This document shows, in pieces, positions 7,105-17,908 of a stretch of 64,000 bases of DNA (the first letter of the stretch is position 1; every line of letters begins with the position of its first letter). The position numbers were made by a program, and so were the translations under genes. Source of the stretch: Bacillus zhangzhouensis (lineage in GTDB: Bacteria > Bacillota > Bacilli > Bacillales > Bacillaceae). The DNA is taken from assembly GCF_000715205.1 (NCBI RefSeq), contig NZ_JOTP01000002.1, positions 1 through 64,000 of the forward strand, read 5' to 3'. The notes under the pieces are model-generated. The model was not told where the DNA came from. It worked only from the letters and a program-made list of their open reading frames with translations, and did no database searches.

Positions 7105-7524
7105 ATGACGGTTTTTGACAAAGTGAAAGAGTTATGTAACGAAAGGAAAATTTCAATCAATGAGTTAGAAAATTCTTTAGGATATTCAAAGAACACACTA
7201 TACAGATTAAAAACTCAAATTCCTGGGGCTGATAAACTCCAAAAAATTGCAGACTATTTTGACGTATCAACTGATTACCTATTAGGACGCACCGAAATTA
7301 AAAGAAGTATTGAATTAACGGAAAAAGATGAGAAAGACATACAAAAGGAATTGCAAAACATTATAAACGGACTTGAAGGAAATAGTTATGCTGCTTTTGA
7401 CGGTCAAACCATTGATGACATGGAAGAAGAAGATAAAGAGCTTTTAATCGCAAGTCTTGAGAACACTTTGAGAATAGCAAAAAAAATAGCAAAACAAAAA
7501 TACACTCCTAAAAAATATAGATAA
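7105..7524 (+). CDS. Xre-family prophage repressor (ImmR/CI-like)
   Basis: A 139-residue lysogeny repressor. The N-terminal helix-turn-helix lies at about 8-62 (ISINELENSLGYSKNTLYRLK, ADYFDVSTDYLLGRT), and the helical C-terminal part probably dimerises. AAGGATGGTTGAT precedes the ATG at 7105; the in-frame ATG at 7096 would sit on the ribosome site. The ImmA-type protease gene directly downstream indicates induction by proteolysis, as for ICEBs1 and phi105, rather than RecA-driven self-cleavage. No serine/lysine autoprotease domain is present. Confidence 0.85.
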   Translation: MTVFDKVKELCNERKISINELENSLGYSKNTLYRLKTQIPGADKLQKIADYFDVSTDYLLGRTEIKRSIELTEKDEKDIQKELQNIINGLEGNSYAAFDGQTIDDMEEEDKELLIASLENTLRIAKKIAKQKYTPKKYR

Positions 7525-7542
7525 GGAATGATATTTTAAATC

Positions 7543-7986
7543 ATGGGCGATATTACTGAAACTGTTTCAACATTACAAAATAAATTTAAGTCATCTGATC
7601 CTTTTTTCATTGCTAATAAACTAGATATTATTGTAATTCATGAAGATTTAGGGAATACCCTGGGATACTATAGCAAACATTTCCGTACTAAATTCATTCA
7701 CATTAATGAAAAGGTGAGTGAAAAATCTAGTTTCTTCGTTTGCGCTCACGAGCTAGGACACGCTTTGCTTCATAGTAACTCTAATACTCCATTCTTGAAA
7801 AGAAACACTTTCTTTTCAACTGAAAAAATTGAACTGGAAGCAAACTTTTTCGCAATGCATTTATTGTTTTCTTCCGTTCAAAGGAGTATCACTTATTGTG
7901 AATTCAATGATTATGGCATTCCGAAACAACTTGTACAGAATTACCGTAGTATTTTTTTAAACAAAAAATCGAACAAATGTTCCTGA
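7543..7986 (+). CDS. ImmA/IrrE-family metallopeptidase (anti-repressor)
   Basis: A 147-residue zinc protease of the ImmA/IrrE (COG2856) family. The motif HELGHALLH (about 69-77) supplies two zinc-binding histidines and the catalytic glutamate; a downstream acidic residue in EKIELEANFFAMHLL is the usual third ligand. It would cleave the adjacent Xre repressor to induce the prophage. The gene follows the repressor by 18 bp, so they form one transcript with the integrase. Confidence 0.88.
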   Translation: MGDITETVSTLQNKFKSSDPFFIANKLDIIVIHEDLGNTLGYYSKHFRTKFIHINEKVSEKSSFFVCAHELGHALLHSNSNTPFLKRNTFFSTEKIELEANFFAMHLLFSSVQRSITYCEFNDYGIPKQLVQNYRSIFLNKKSNKCS

Positions 7987-8021
7987 ATAGATCTAAAAAT
8001 AAAAGCAGGGAGTGAACTATC

Positions 8022-9134
8022 TTGGCTAGCTTTAGACAACGGGGTAAGAGTTGGGAATACCGTATTATCTTTACTGACTCTAAAGGAAAACGAAAAGAAA
8101 AAAGCAAAGGAGGATTTAGAACAAAGAAAGAGGCACAAATTGAAGCAGCAGAAATTGAAAAACAGATTTATTTAGGTCAACATGAAATAATCCAAAGTAA
8201 AGAGGTATTATTAAAAGACTGGTTATATGAATGGCTTGATGTTTACGGTTCTCAATGTCAGCCTAGCACCTTAAAGAACCGTAAGTTGTATATTGAAAAG
8301 AATATCATCCCCCATCTCGGACAGAACAAATTAGGTCAATTAAAAAGAGTTGATTACCAAAGATATATCAACAATCTATTAAACAAGTATGCTAAATCTA
8401 CAGTTCAAACCATACATTCAATATTTTGTTCAGCAATAAATAAAGCAGTAGAACTTGAAATGTTAACGCATAATAAGTATTCAAATATTTCTATAAAAAA
8501 AGATAGTAATGTAAATGATGACAAGATAAATTACCTTACAAAAGATGAGGTGAATATATTTATTAATGCTGCAAAAAAGTCCCGTTTCCATCATTACATC
8601 ATTGCATTAATTTTATTAAGAACTGGGATAAGAAAAGGAGAGTTGATCGCTCTTCAATGGGGTGACATTGATTTTAACCAAAAGACGATACGGATTAATA
8701 AATCAAGAAATGAATATGGGGTAAAGATACCTAAAACAAAGTCTAGTATTCGTACAATCGCAATTGATGACACATTAATAACTGAACTAAAAAAGTATCG
8801 TACATGGCAAAAGAAAAACAAAATTAAATATGGGGTTGCATATCAAGAACCTAAATTTTTGATAGCCTCACCCAATGGAAAAGATATAGGAACGTTTGGT
8901 ATTAATAAAGCTATTGACTCGATCCTATCGAAAACAAATTTACATCATCTTACTCCTCATGGGCTAAGACACACTCATGCAATTATGCTTCTTGAAAGTG
9001 GAGTCGATATAAAAACAGTGAGTGACCGCCTCGGGCATGCTACCATCAACATGACAGCGGATGTTTATCTTCACGTTACAAAAAAACACGAAACAGAAAG
9101 CGTTTTGCGTTTTGAAAAGTATCTTGAAAATTAA
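8022..9134 (+). CDS. Phage site-specific tyrosine integrase
   Basis: A 370-residue tyrosine recombinase of the Tn916/phage type. The N-terminal arm-binding domain lies at about 1-50 (three short strands, GKSWEYRIIF), the SAM-like core-binding domain at about 60-150, and the catalytic domain at about 165-370. Catalytic residues are visible: Arg204 (TGIRKGE), His313 and Arg316 (HGLRH), His339 (LGH) and Tyr349 (ADVYLH). The start is TTG at 8022 after AGGGAGTGA. It lies at the chromosomal junction, ending 50 bp from the mutL stop, so the attachment site should be just downstream. Confidence 0.95.
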   Translation: MASFRQRGKSWEYRIIFTDSKGKRKEKSKGGFRTKKEAQIEAAEIEKQIYLGQHEIIQSKEVLLKDWLYEWLDVYGSQCQPSTLKNRKLYIEKNIIPHLGQNKLGQLKRVDYQRYINNLLNKYAKSTVQTIHSIFCSAINKAVELEMLTHNKYSNISIKKDSNVNDDKINYLTKDEVNIFINAAKKSRFHHYIIALILLRTGIRKGELIALQWGDIDFNQKTIRINKSRNEYGVKIPKTKSSIRTIAIDDTLITELKKYRTWQKKNKIKYGVAYQEPKFLIASPNGKDIGTFGINKAIDSILSKTNLHHLTPHGLRHTHAIMLLESGVDIKTVSDRLGHATINMTADVYLHVTKKHETESVLRFEKYLEN

Positions 9135-9136
9135 TC

Positions 9137-9187
9137 GGTGGGCAAATGGTGGGCAAACCTATTCACCCACCATCTAAAATACTGCTA
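9137..9187. other. Probable prophage attachment junction at the 3' end of mutL
   Basis: Immediately after the integrase stop the 10-mer GGTGGGCAAA occurs twice (9137-9146, 9148-9157), followed by CACCCACC (9164-9171), which can pair with the second copy as a 7-bp hairpin. mutL begins at its stop codon, 9185-9187. Repeats beside the integrase are typical arm sites. The actual crossover core cannot be defined because the other end of the prophage is outside the window. Confidence 0.5.
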
Positions 9188-11065
9188 CATCACCCGTTTA
9201 AACATTTTCTCCATTTCATATGTGGAGTGATGAATGATGATCGGCCGGCCGTGCGGACATGTGAATGGGTCTTTCGTTTGCCGGAGTTCATCTAATAAGG
9301 CTTTGATTTCATCATGACGCAAATGGCGATTTGCTTTAATAGAGCCTTTACAGCTCATCATGATCGCCGCTTCTTCTCTCAGTTTTTTTATATCTACACG
9401 CTTCTCATCCAGCACTTGTTGAATGATCTCTTCGATCAGTTCAGCTTCTTCTCCTTTTGGAAACCACTGCGGATGCGATCGAACGATGTAGCTTCCTGAT
9501 CCGAAGGGTTCTAAGAAGACGCCCACTTTTGCTAAAATATCTTTATGCTCTTCAATAATCAGCATGTCGTTTTTAGAGTAGTGAAATGTTAATGGAACGA
9601 GCATTTCTTGTACTTCCTGTTCGATCTCTCCTACCTTCTCACGATAATACTCGTATTTGATTCTTTCTTGAGCCGCATGCTGATCTACGATATAGAGCCC
9701 TTGTTCATTTTGAGCCAAAATATACGTGCCGTGCATTTGCCCAATCGGATACATCACTGGGACTCGCTCGTTTTCTGAAATGTTTTCGCCTACATCTTCT
9801 TTTAGCACTGCCTCATCATATTCAAGAGAAGCCGCCGGTTCCTCTACATGAACACTCGCAGCTGGCTTTTCTTCATCCGTACTTTCCAGTACAGGCATCC
9901 CGTATGTTTCATTTTGATTTGTCTCATATACAACCGATTCGATCGGGACCGGCTGATAGGATATAGGTGTTTCCATTCGGCCTGTATTTGCTTGTTTTGA
10001 TTCGAAGGTTAAGGATTGCTGCTCATTTTTCACGGCTGGTATTGGTGCTTTTTTCGGCACCGAAGCACTTGGTATGAGCTGCTGCTTTTGAAACACTTCC
10101 TTAATTCCTTGTTTGAGTAGCTCATGAAGTTCCTGTTCTTTACTAAGTCTCACTTCAAGTTTTGACGGGTGCACGTTCACATCCACTAGAATGGGGTCCA
10201 TCTTCATCTCAATAAATGTAATTGGATGGCGACCGATCGGCAGCAACGTGTGATACCCTTCATGGATGGCTTTCACAAGCGGGAAATGCTTGACATATCT
10301 GCCGTTTACAACAGAAGACATATAATTCCGCGAGGCTCTCGTCACTTCTGGTAAGGAAATATACCCTTTCACTTCAAAATCAAGTGATTGTACGTGAAGT
10401 GGCAGCATTTTTTTCGCCACAGCCGTTCCATAAATGGCCGCAAGCACATGCCTCACATCTCCGTTTCCATTTGTCTGAAGTAAGACTTTCCCTTGATGAC
10501 GCAAACGAATCGATACTTCTGGATGAGCAAGTGCAATTCGGTTGACGACATCCGATATATTACCAAGCTCTGTATGAACGGTTTTCATGTATTTTAAGCG
10601 GGCTGGTGTATTATAAAATAAGTTGGTGACCACAATTTCGGTGCCGCGCCGGCCAGAGGTTTTTTGCTCTGAAATGATCTTCCCGCCTTGGAGAGCTAAG
10701 TGCGTTCCAGCTCCTTCACCGGTACTTGTTTTCATTTCTAAGTGAGAGACGGACGCGATACTTGGCAGCGCCTCTCCCCTAAAACCTAGTGTTCTGACAC
10801 GGAACAAATCATTTTCATCTTTGATTTTACTCGTTGCATGGCGCTGGAAGGCGAGCTTACAATCTTCAGCATCGATTCCAACACCATTATCAATGATTCT
10901 AATAGAAGAAAGACCTGCTTCTTCTACATCGATTTCAATGACTGTACTACTTGCATCGATCGCATTTTCCACAAGCTCCTTTACGACAGAAGCCGGCCGT
11001 TCGACCACTTCACCAGCAGCAATTTTATTTGATAGGTCATCGGATAACTGAATAATCTTTGCCAT
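9185..11065 (-). CDS. mutL: DNA mismatch repair protein MutL
   Basis: Mismatch-repair endonuclease that couples MutS mismatch recognition to strand cleavage. The 626-residue protein has an N-terminal GHKL ATPase ([25 protein letters not shown]), a variable Pro/Glu-rich linker at about 340-430, and a C-terminal endonuclease/dimer domain with [21 protein letters not shown] and CPHGRPIII. These metal-binding motifs mark the nickase-type MutL of bacteria lacking MutH. The C-terminus (EKMFKRVM) is the normal Bacillus end, so the adjacent prophage has not disrupted it. It follows mutS by 21 bp. Confidence 0.98.
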   Translation of the reverse strand: MAKIIQLSDDLSNKIAAGEVVERPASVVKELVENAIDASSTVIEIDVEEAGLSSIRIIDNGVGIDAEDCKLAFQRHATSKIKDENDLFRVRTLGFRGEALPSIASVSHLEMKTSTGEGAGTHLALQGGKIISEQKTSGRRGTEIVVTNLFYNTPARLKYMKTVHTELGNISDVVNRIALAHPEVSIRLRHQGKVLLQTNGNGDVRHVLAAIYGTAVAKKMLPLHVQSLDFEVKGYISLPEVTRASRNYMSSVVNGRYVKHFPLVKAIHEGYHTLLPIGRHPITFIEMKMDPILVDVNVHPSKLEVRLSKEQELHELLKQGIKEVFQKQQLIPSASVPKKAPIPAVKNEQQSLTFESKQANTGRMETPISYQPVPIESVVYETNQNETYGMPVLESTDEEKPAASVHVEEPAASLEYDEAVLKEDVGENISENERVPVMYPIGQMHGTYILAQNEQGLYIVDQHAAQERIKYEYYREKVGEIEQEVQEMLVPLTFHYSKNDMLIIEEHKDILAKVGVFLEPFGSGSYIVRSHPQWFPKGEEAELIEEIIQQVLDEKRVDIKKLREEAAIMMSCKGSIKANRHLRHDEIKALLDELRQTKDPFTCPHGRPIIIHHSTYEMEKMFKRVM

Positions 11066-11086
11066 TTCTGCTCACCTCACCTTACA

Positions 11087-13663
11087 TTATAATTTCTTTT
11101 GCAATTCATATAGCTTTGTCATGGCTTCCAGTGGTGTCATATCCATTAAGTTAAATGACTTTAATTCGTCGATCACCGCTTGATCTTTGTGTTTAAGAAC
11201 AGCCTTGGCTTGTGGTTTTTCTTCCACTTCAAAGAAAGAGAGCTGTTGTTTCTCCTCGGATTTTTCTATTTTTGGAGATGCAGCCACATGCGGAATCACT
11301 TCATGTGATCCGCTCTCAAGTTCTGTTAAGATCGTCTGGGCTCTATCAATGATGGCATCAGGCAATTCAGCAAGCTGCGCTACATGAATGCCGTAGCTTT
11401 TGTCAGCTGCACCTTCTTTGATTTGATGTAAGAAAACGACCGTTCCTTCATGCTCTTCAGCTCGTACATGGACATTCTTCAGCTCAGTTAATTGGGATTC
11501 AAGTACCGTCAGCTCATGGTAATGTGTGGAGAAGAGGGTTTTGGCACCAATATGATCATGAACAAATTCAATGATCGCCTGTGCAAGAGCCATTCCATCA
11601 TAGGTGCTTGTCCCGCGTCCAATCTCATCAAATAAAATCAAACTGTTTTTCGTTGCATGCACCATCGCATTTTTTGCTTCGAGCATCTCTACCATAAAAG
11701 TACTTTGGCCAGAAATCAAATCATCTGCCGCACCAATACGTGTAAAAATTTGATCGAATATCGGAAGGGTCGCCTTTGATGCCGGCACAAAGCAGCCAAT
11801 TTGCGCAAGAATTGAGATGAGCGCCATTTGTCTCATATACGTGCTTTTCCCTGACATATTCGGGCCAGTAATGAGTAAGGTTTGTCTGCCTCTTCCCATA
11901 TAGCAGTCATTCGGCACATACTCCTGGTGATCCAACACTTTTTCAACGACAGGGTGACGGCCATCAATGACATCCACCTCATCCTCTGAGAATTCCGGAC
12001 GGACATAACGGCGCTTTTCACTAACAGTCGCAAAGCATTGCAGCGCATCCAGCTCACTCATTTGTTTTGCGAGCAGCTGTAATCTAGGAATATATGTTTT
12101 CACTTGTTCCCTAAGAGCTGAAAATAGTTCATATTCCAACTCGCTAATATTGGATTCTGCCTCAAGAATAAGGGCTTCTTTTTCTTTCAAGTCAGGCGTA
12201 ATATACCGCTCTGCATTGGTAAGAGTTTGTTTTCTTTCATAACGGCCCTCTTCCAGCAGATGCGTATTCGCCCGGGTTACTTCGATATAATAACCAAATA
12301 CTTTATTAAATCCGACTTTTAAGGAACGAATGCCCGTATATTCTCTTTCTTGCTGTTCAAGCCGTGCAATCCAGTCCTTACCGTTTCGGCTGGCATCACG
12401 ATATTCATCTAATTTTGCATTGTAGCCATCTTTAATCAAATTGCCTTCTTTTAACGTCATCGGCGGATTCTCATAAAGAGCATCTTCTAATAAATCAAGC
12501 AAGTCACCACAAGGGTCAATATCATTCGCTCTTGATTTCGCCATTTCCTCTGGCAGTGAATGGACGAGTTCTTTAATGGCCGGTACTTGTTTTAAGGATT
12601 CCTTCAGCTGAATGAGATCACGGGCATTCACATTTCCAAATGCCACACGGCCCGCTAGACGCTCAAGATCATATACTTGCTTTAATCGTTCACGCAGATC
12701 CTCTCGTTCAAAGAAATGATCCATGAGAATTTGCACCATTTCTTGGCGTTCCTTAATTTGCGAAAGGCGAATGAGCGGCCGATCGATCCATTGCTTAAGC
12801 AGTCTTCCGCCCATCGCTGTTTTTGTTTCATCTAGCAGCCATAATAAAGAGCCCTTTTTGCTTTTTGAACGGATCGTCTCTGTTAATTCAAGATTTCGCT
12901 TTGAGTAAAGATCAATTTTCATCGTTTGTTCAAGCTCAAACACTTGAACTTGCTGAAGATGATCAAGACTTCTTTTTTGCGTTCTTCTTAAGTAGGCATA
13001 TAGCGTTAAAAATGCTGATCTCAGATTTTCGTCAAGATGGGAAACAAGCGGTTCAGCCTCATCCATTAATTCGCCGCTGTCTTCGTATGAAATCGTTGCA
13101 TGACAGCGTTCTTTAAGGGTCTTCACTGTTTCCTCATCCAGCTGCTTTGAAACCACAATTTCCTTTGCACCGACAGAATAAATTTCAGACACTACCTCAT
13201 CTAATCGATCGATGAAAGCAGCCATGTTTTCCCCTGTTGATAAATCGGAAAGTGCAAGGCCGTATCCATTTTGAAAGCTGGAAACAGACGCAATAAAGTT
13301 GTTCTCATTTTCACTAAGCCCTTTGCCATCCATGACCGTACCTGGTGTAATCAGTTGAACAACTTCTCTTTTGACCACACCTTTTGCCGTTTTAGGATCT
13401 TCCACCTGTTCACAAATAGCGACTTTGTAGCCCTTTGAAATCAACTGTTCTATGTATGCAGAAGCAGAATGATAAGGGACGCCGCACATTGGGATCGTCC
13501 CGCCGTCTCTGCTTGTTAACGTAATTTCTAGTTCTTGTGCCGCTTCTTTTGCGTCATCAAAAAACATCTCATAAAAATCGCCTAAGCGAAAAAATAAAAA
13601 GGCATCTTGATAATCTGCCTTGATCTTTAAATATTGCTGTATCATGGGCGTATAACTTGCCAT
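11087..13663 (-). CDS. mutS: DNA mismatch recognition protein MutS
   Basis: Binds mispairs and small loops and recruits MutL. The 858-residue protein has the N-terminal mismatch-binding domain with the FYEMFF motif (Phe-X-Glu wedge), connector, core and clamp domains. The ABC-type ATPase has Walker [11 protein letters not shown], Walker [15 protein letters not shown] and the STHYHEL switch. The length equals that of B. subtilis MutS. First gene of the mutSL operon. Confidence 0.98.
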   Translation of the reverse strand: MASYTPMIQQYLKIKADYQDAFLFFRLGDFYEMFFDDAKEAAQELEITLTSRDGGTIPMCGVPYHSASAYIEQLISKGYKVAICEQVEDPKTAKGVVKREVVQLITPGTVMDGKGLSENENNFIASVSSFQNGYGLALSDLSTGENMAAFIDRLDEVVSEIYSVGAKEIVVSKQLDEETVKTLKERCHATISYEDSGELMDEAEPLVSHLDENLRSAFLTLYAYLRRTQKRSLDHLQQVQVFELEQTMKIDLYSKRNLELTETIRSKSKKGSLLWLLDETKTAMGGRLLKQWIDRPLIRLSQIKERQEMVQILMDHFFEREDLRERLKQVYDLERLAGRVAFGNVNARDLIQLKESLKQVPAIKELVHSLPEEMAKSRANDIDPCGDLLDLLEDALYENPPMTLKEGNLIKDGYNAKLDEYRDASRNGKDWIARLEQQEREYTGIRSLKVGFNKVFGYYIEVTRANTHLLEEGRYERKQTLTNAERYITPDLKEKEALILEAESNISELEYELFSALREQVKTYIPRLQLLAKQMSELDALQCFATVSEKRRYVRPEFSEDEVDVIDGRHPVVEKVLDHQEYVPNDCYMGRGRQTLLITGPNMSGKSTYMRQMALISILAQIGCFVPASKATLPIFDQIFTRIGAADDLISGQSTFMVEMLEAKNAMVHATKNSLILFDEIGRGTSTYDGMALAQAIIEFVHDHIGAKTLFSTHYHELTVLESQLTELKNVHVRAEEHEGTVVFLHQIKEGAADKSYGIHVAQLAELPDAIIDRAQTILTELESGSHEVIPHVAASPKIEKSEEKQQLSFFEVEEKPQAKAVLKHKDQAVIDELKSFNLMDMTPLEAMTKLYELQKKL

Positions 13664-13753
13664 ATTTCTAATCCCTCACTATATCACTTTCGAATTCATA
13701 CCATCTTACATTATAGCATAAAAAAGTACCTTTTTTCCCCTAGATCGAGGCAC

Positions 13754-13785
13754 AAAAAAACTAGGGGGATATGCGCCCTAGTCAT
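13754..13785 (-). terminator. Intrinsic terminator of cotE
   Basis: On the minus strand ACTAGGG pairs with CCCTAGT around a short loop and is followed by seven T residues. It starts a few bases after the cotE stop codon and separates cotE from mutS. Confidence 0.85.
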
Positions 13786-13788
13786 CAA

Positions 13789-14334
13789 TTACTCTTCTGG
13801 ATCACCTGCTAGGAATTCTGGATGAATATCCTCTAACTCCTCATCCACTTCTTCTTCCCACTCGTGATCATCTTTTTCTTTCCAGCTTGAATTGACCTCT
13901 ACAACAATTTTTGTTTCTCCTACCACTTCAGCAATGAATTCACGCTCTGCCTGAACGATAATTTTATTGCCATTTGGAGAAATGGTCACCTCTAAGCAGT
14001 TGGGCTGCTGCAACACTTTCGCAATCACTTCGTGTTCATCATCAAGGAAATTCTTATCTTTATATCTCAGTTTGATGATGTCTACATATTTCACACGTTC
14101 TGTGACCACTTCTGTTTTTGTGTTGTCAGCATATGAATACCACACGTTAATATCAAATGTTCCTTCAATTTCAACAGTTTTACCGACCTTTTCAGCATCA
14201 TACTTATGATTAATGATCCAACCACCTAGGATGCTGGTTGGTTTTTGCGATGGAGAAATGGTGTGTGTGCTTTGGGTGAATTTCCTCCCTTTTGCAACCA
14301 CCGCTTTTGTAATAATCTCTCTGTATTCAGACAT
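13789..14334 (-). CDS. cotE: Outer spore coat morphogenetic protein CotE
   Basis: Organises assembly of the outer spore coat around the forespore. The 181 residues match B. subtilis CotE in length and throughout the sequence ([32 protein letters not shown]). The protein is mostly beta-rich, with a very acidic C-terminal tail (about 155-181, [15 protein letters not shown]) of the kind needed for coat-protein binding. AAGGAGG lies before the ATG. In B. subtilis it is made under sigma-E and sigma-K; the 271-bp upstream gap would carry those promoters. Confidence 0.97.
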   Translation of the reverse strand: MSEYREIITKAVVAKGRKFTQSTHTISPSQKPTSILGGWIINHKYDAEKVGKTVEIEGTFDINVWYSYADNTKTEVVTERVKYVDIIKLRYKDKNFLDDEHEVIAKVLQQPNCLEVTISPNGNKIIVQAEREFIAEVVGETKIVVEVNSSWKEKDDHEWEEEVDEELEDIHPEFLAGDPEE

Positions 14335-14368
14335 TCCGGCATGCCTCCTTGTTCTTGATCGTTTTATC

Positions 14369-14458
14369 TTATGCTGGGCATTCGTCTAGTGTGTCACGAT
14401 TTTGAGCTTCATGTTCAATTAAATTCATTTCTGTTTCAGTGTATGCATGGTCGCCCAT
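14369..14458 (-). CDS. Possible 29-residue acidic peptide upstream of cotE
   Basis: An ATG at 14458 after a weak AAGG site opens a 29-codon frame ending at 14369, 34 bp before cotE. The peptide starts [20 protein letters not shown] and is acidic, with one Cys near the end. The frame stays open upstream for about 28 more codons without a good start. Placement between ymcA and cotE suggests a sporulation-time product, if it is real. A chance frame is quite possible. Confidence 0.3.
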   Translation of the reverse strand: MGDHAYTETEMNLIEHEAQNRDTLDECPA

Positions 14459-14576
14459 AAACTTGCCTTGAAAATTGGAAAAGTTGGAGAGTGAAAGATT
14501 GGGGGTTGATGGAGCTTTGATGTAGAGCGGGGAATTCAAATTTTAAATTGTTTCAGAAATTAAATATCGTAAGGTA

Positions 14577-14604
14577 ACAAAAAACCCCGCAGATGCGGGG
14601 TTTT
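14577..14604 (-). terminator. Intrinsic terminator of the miaB-ymcA operon
   Basis: CCCCGCA pairs with TGCGGGG around a 2-base loop, and on the minus strand the stem is followed by TTTTTTG. It begins directly after the ymcA stop codon. Confidence 0.9.
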
Positions 14605-14605
14605 C

Positions 14606-15040
14606 TCATTTAATGGAGCAACTTGGTGATGAGTTTTTCACTTTTGAACCAGTTTCTCCTAATAATAGGTCACCGCCGGTTGAAAGAATGATTTCATCCG
14701 TTACTTGATTAGAAATCGTGTGCGCTACAAGCTGAAGCAGGGAATTGACCTCAATTTGTGATTCTTTGAATTCTTGAATCACTGGGATGTCATCCAGCTC
14801 TTCTTGCAGGGCATCGATTTTTTCTTCGACTTGCTTTAAGGCTTCGTGTTTGCCGTAATGCTTTAAATTCACAGCTTGTTTTTGAAGCGCCTTAATTTGA
14901 TTAATGATCGTCGAAATTTTTGTATTTTCATTGATTTGTGCTTCTGCTTTTTTGAAGAAATCAACTTCTTCTGTTTCAGAAATCATTTTAGCGAGCTCTC
15001 TTGCGCGCTCGACAATCTCTTTCTTTGAATAAAGTGTCAT
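14606..15040 (-). CDS. ymcA: RicA/YmcA, subunit of the Y-complex (RicAFT)
   Basis: A small helical protein (144 residues) of the YlbF/YmcA family. With YlbF and YaaT it forms the Ric complex, which directs RNase Y processing of mRNAs and is needed for competence, biofilm formation and sporulation in B. subtilis. The sequence has the family pattern of long helices (ELAKMISETEEVDFFKKAEAQI, INQIKALQKQAVNLKHYGK). It follows miaB by one base and shares its transcript; RNase Y itself is encoded 9 kb away. Confidence 0.95.
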   Translation of the reverse strand: MTLYSKKEIVERARELAKMISETEEVDFFKKAEAQINENTKISTIINQIKALQKQAVNLKHYGKHEALKQVEEKIDALQEELDDIPVIQEFKESQIEVNSLLQLVAHTISNQVTDEIILSTGGDLLLGETGSKVKNSSPSCSIK

Positions 15041-15041
15041 T

Positions 15042-16568
15042 TTAATTCACCTCGATAGCTTCTTCAACCATTTCTCCGTCAAGAGACCAAGTTTTCGCTT
15101 GTGTGATTTTCACTTTGACGATGTTGCCAATCGCTTCTTTTGGTGCTTTAAAATTCACAAGCTTGCTTTTACTTGTATAACCGGCTAGGACCTCAGGGTT
15201 ATTTTTACTTTCACCCTCTACTAATACTTCGACAGTCTGCCCTTCATATTCCTTCATTTTTTTCGCGGAAATTTCATTCACGAGTGCATTCAGGCGCTGA
15301 AGGCGTTCTTTTTTCACACGCATTGGCACATTGTCTTTCATTTTGGCTGCTGGTGTTCCTTCTCTTGGAGAGTAAATGAACGTATAAGCTGCATCAAACT
15401 CAACCTCACGATAGAGGGTAAGGGTTTCTTCAAACTGCTCATCTGTTTCATTTGGGAACCCAACAATAATGTCTGTTGTCAGGGAAGCATTTGGCATCGC
15501 TTCTTTGATTTTGCGCACAAGATCAAGGTAACGTTCACGGTCATATTTTCTCGCCATTAGTTTCAGCACAGAAGAACTTCCTGATTGAACTGGTAAGTGA
15601 ATATGATCGAGCAAGTTGCCGCCCTTTGCAAGCACCTCAATTAAATGGTCATCAAAGTCACGCGGATGACTTGTTGTAAAACGGATACGCGGAATATCGA
15701 TTTTACGTAGCTCATCCATGAGATGGCCAAGACCATATTCCATGTCTTCAAAATCTTTTCCATACGCATTCACGTTTTGACCAAGAAGGGTGATTTCCTT
15801 ATATCCTTCTGCCGCTAAACGTCTTACCTCTTGAATAATTTCATCTGGCCGGCGGCTTCTTTCCTTACCGCGTGTGTAAGGTACGATACAGTATGTACAG
15901 AACTTATCACAGCCGTACATAATGTTCACCCAGCCTTTGATTTTACCTTGGCGGGCTCTTGGAAGGTTTTCAATGACATCCCCTTCCTTCGACCAAACCT
16001 CAATGACCATTTCTTTTGAAAGATAACATTCAGATAAAAGCTCCGGCAAGCGGTGAATGTTGTGCGTTCCGAAAATCAAGTCAACAAATGGGTGTTTTTT
16101 CAAAATACGGTTGACGACAGATTCTTCTTGTGACATACATCCGCAGACACCTAAGATCAAATCTGGCTTTTCGCGTTTTAAAGCTTTTAGATGACCAAGC
16201 TCTCCAAACACTTTGTTTTCAGCATTCTCACGAATGGCGCAAGTGTTTAATAGGATGACATTCGCATCTTGAGTAGAGTTTGTCGGTTCATAGCCTAGCG
16301 CCATAAAAATACCAGCCATCACTTCTGTGTCATGCTCATTCATTTGACAGCCATAAGTGCGAATATAAAACTTGCGGCCGTTCCCTAACCCTTGAAACCG
16401 CTCATCAATTTGAAATTGATTGTATTCAACTTCTTCTTTACCCCGTTTTTTTGCATCTTTTAAGGAAGGCGGAATGTAAACAGCTTCAAAATATTGGCTG
16501 TAGTCCTTCTCGGATTTTTTGTCCGATGAACTTACTTGTCCGCTCGCTTTTCTCTGTTCTTCATTCAT
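15042..16568 (-). CDS. miaB: tRNA-2-methylthio-N6-isopentenyladenosine synthase MiaB
   Basis: Radical-SAM methylthiotransferase that converts i6A37 to ms2i6A37 in tRNAs reading UNN codons. The 508 residues contain the N-terminal UPF0004 domain with three cluster cysteines ([27 protein letters not shown]), the radical-SAM motif CDKFCTYC at about 220-230 and a C-terminal TRAM domain ([14 protein letters not shown]). Length and N-terminal extension match B. subtilis MiaB (YmcB). It heads an operon with ymcA. Confidence 0.98.
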   Translation of the reverse strand: MNEEQRKASGQVSSSDKKSEKDYSQYFEAVYIPPSLKDAKKRGKEEVEYNQFQIDERFQGLGNGRKFYIRTYGCQMNEHDTEVMAGIFMALGYEPTNSTQDANVILLNTCAIRENAENKVFGELGHLKALKREKPDLILGVCGCMSQEESVVNRILKKHPFVDLIFGTHNIHRLPELLSECYLSKEMVIEVWSKEGDVIENLPRARQGKIKGWVNIMYGCDKFCTYCIVPYTRGKERSRRPDEIIQEVRRLAAEGYKEITLLGQNVNAYGKDFEDMEYGLGHLMDELRKIDIPRIRFTTSHPRDFDDHLIEVLAKGGNLLDHIHLPVQSGSSSVLKLMARKYDRERYLDLVRKIKEAMPNASLTTDIIVGFPNETDEQFEETLTLYREVEFDAAYTFIYSPREGTPAAKMKDNVPMRVKKERLQRLNALVNEISAKKMKEYEGQTVEVLVEGESKNNPEVLAGYTSKSKLVNFKAPKEAIGNIVKVKITQAKTWSLDGEMVEEAIEVN

Positions 16569-16700
16569 GAATTTGTACTCCTTTCAAACCAAGCTCCACC
16601 CTACAGTATAGACTATTTTGTTATGAATTGAAAATAAATTCATATACGGTTTTTCTATGAAAAATGCCTATTTAGCAGGACAGTCATAACCATTCTCTTT

Positions 16701-16730
16701 ATAAAAAGAAAAAGAGAGCCCGCGCTCTCT
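16701..16730 (-). terminator. Intrinsic terminator of kbl
   Basis: AGAGAGC pairs with GCTCTCT around GCGG, followed on the minus strand by TTTTCTTTTT. It begins at the kbl stop codon (16730-16732). Confidence 0.88.
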
Positions 16731-17908
16731 CAATCAAGTATGTTCAGTTTTTTCGCTTCTTCTTCAATGATTGTCAGTGCACGATCAAGTTCTTCTTTTG
16801 TGTGCTCTGCTGTGATGATGGCTCTAATTCTTGCTTTTCCTTTCGCCACAGTTGGGAAGGCTATGCCCTGAGCAAAGACGCCTCGCTCTATTAATGCCTT
16901 TGAAAAACGGAAAGTAAGTGCCTCGTCTCCAATCATTATCGGAATAATCGGTGTCTCTGTTGGTGCAACCTGAAATCCCAGACTGATAACCTTTTCTTTA
17001 AAATAGGCAGCGTTTTCCCAAAGCGTATCAATTCGCTCTGGTTCGTCTAAGAGTACTTCAATCGCTTCTTCACACGCTCTTGTCACAGCTGGTGGATGTG
17101 AGGTACTGAATAAAAACGGTCTTGCTTTATGCTTTAAGTAGTCGATTAAAACTGCAGAACCAGCCACGTAGCCGCCAAGCACACCGACAGCCTTACTAAG
17201 TGTCCCAACCTGAATATGCACTCTGCCGTCGAGTTTAAAATGGTTGACTGTCCCGCGTCCGTTTTCACCAAGCACTCCTGACGCATGTGCATCGTCAACC
17301 ATTACAAATGCGTCATATGCTTCTGCGAGTCTCACAATCTCAGGAAGCGGTGCAATATCTCCATCCATCGAGAATACACTATCTGTTACGATAAGCCGGA
17401 CGCGGTAATTCATAGATTTCTTTAAAATTTTCTCAAGCTCTTCCATATTGGAATGAGCGTATACTTTTTTATCTGCCTTTGTTAATCGAATGCCATCGAT
17501 GATCGAGGCATGATTGAGCTCATCTGAAATCACAATATCATCTTTTGTTAAAATACTTGATAAAACCCCTTGGTTGGTCGTAAAACCTGATTGAAACACA
17601 AGGGCTGCCTCTGTCTTTTTAAATGCAGCGAGCTTTTTTTCAAGACGTTCATGCATCGTCATTGTACCGGCAATGGTTCGTACAGATCCTGTCCCAGCAC
17701 CAAACTCATCAATCGCCTCTTTCGCTGCTTTCATCAGTCTTGGATGTGAGGTGAGGCCTAAGTAGTTATTTGAGGAGAGTTGTATGACGGATTGGTCATT
17801 TAATGTGACCGTGGATGATTGTTTTGAGTCGATCTCTTTAAGCGTTTGGTGGGTGCCTTGCTGCTTCATTGCTTCTAATTCATCTTGTAAATACGTGAAT
17901 TCTTTCAT
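16730..17908 (-). CDS. kbl: 2-amino-3-ketobutyrate CoA ligase (glycine C-acetyltransferase)
   Basis: PLP enzyme that cleaves 2-amino-3-ketobutyrate with CoA into glycine and acetyl-CoA, the second step of threonine breakdown. The start at 17908 gives 392 residues, equal to B. subtilis Kbl; longer frames read into tdh. Motifs of the alpha-oxoamine synthase family are visible: SSNNYLGLTSHP, DDAHASGVLG, and the PLP lysine in HIQVGTLSKAVGVLGGY. Its ATG overlaps the tdh stop codon (TGATG), so the two enzymes are translationally coupled. Confidence 0.98.
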   Translation of the reverse strand: MKEFTYLQDELEAMKQQGTHQTLKEIDSKQSSTVTLNDQSVIQLSSNNYLGLTSHPRLMKAAKEAIDEFGAGTGSVRTIAGTMTMHERLEKKLAAFKKTEAALVFQSGFTTNQGVLSSILTKDDIVISDELNHASIIDGIRLTKADKKVYAHSNMEELEKILKKSMNYRVRLIVTDSVFSMDGDIAPLPEIVRLAEAYDAFVMVDDAHASGVLGENGRGTVNHFKLDGRVHIQVGTLSKAVGVLGGYVAGSAVLIDYLKHKARPFLFSTSHPPAVTRACEEAIEVLLDEPERIDTLWENAAYFKEKVISLGFQVAPTETPIIPIMIGDEALTFRFSKALIERGVFAQGIAFPTVAKGKARIRAIITAEHTKEELDRALTIIEEEAKKLNILD

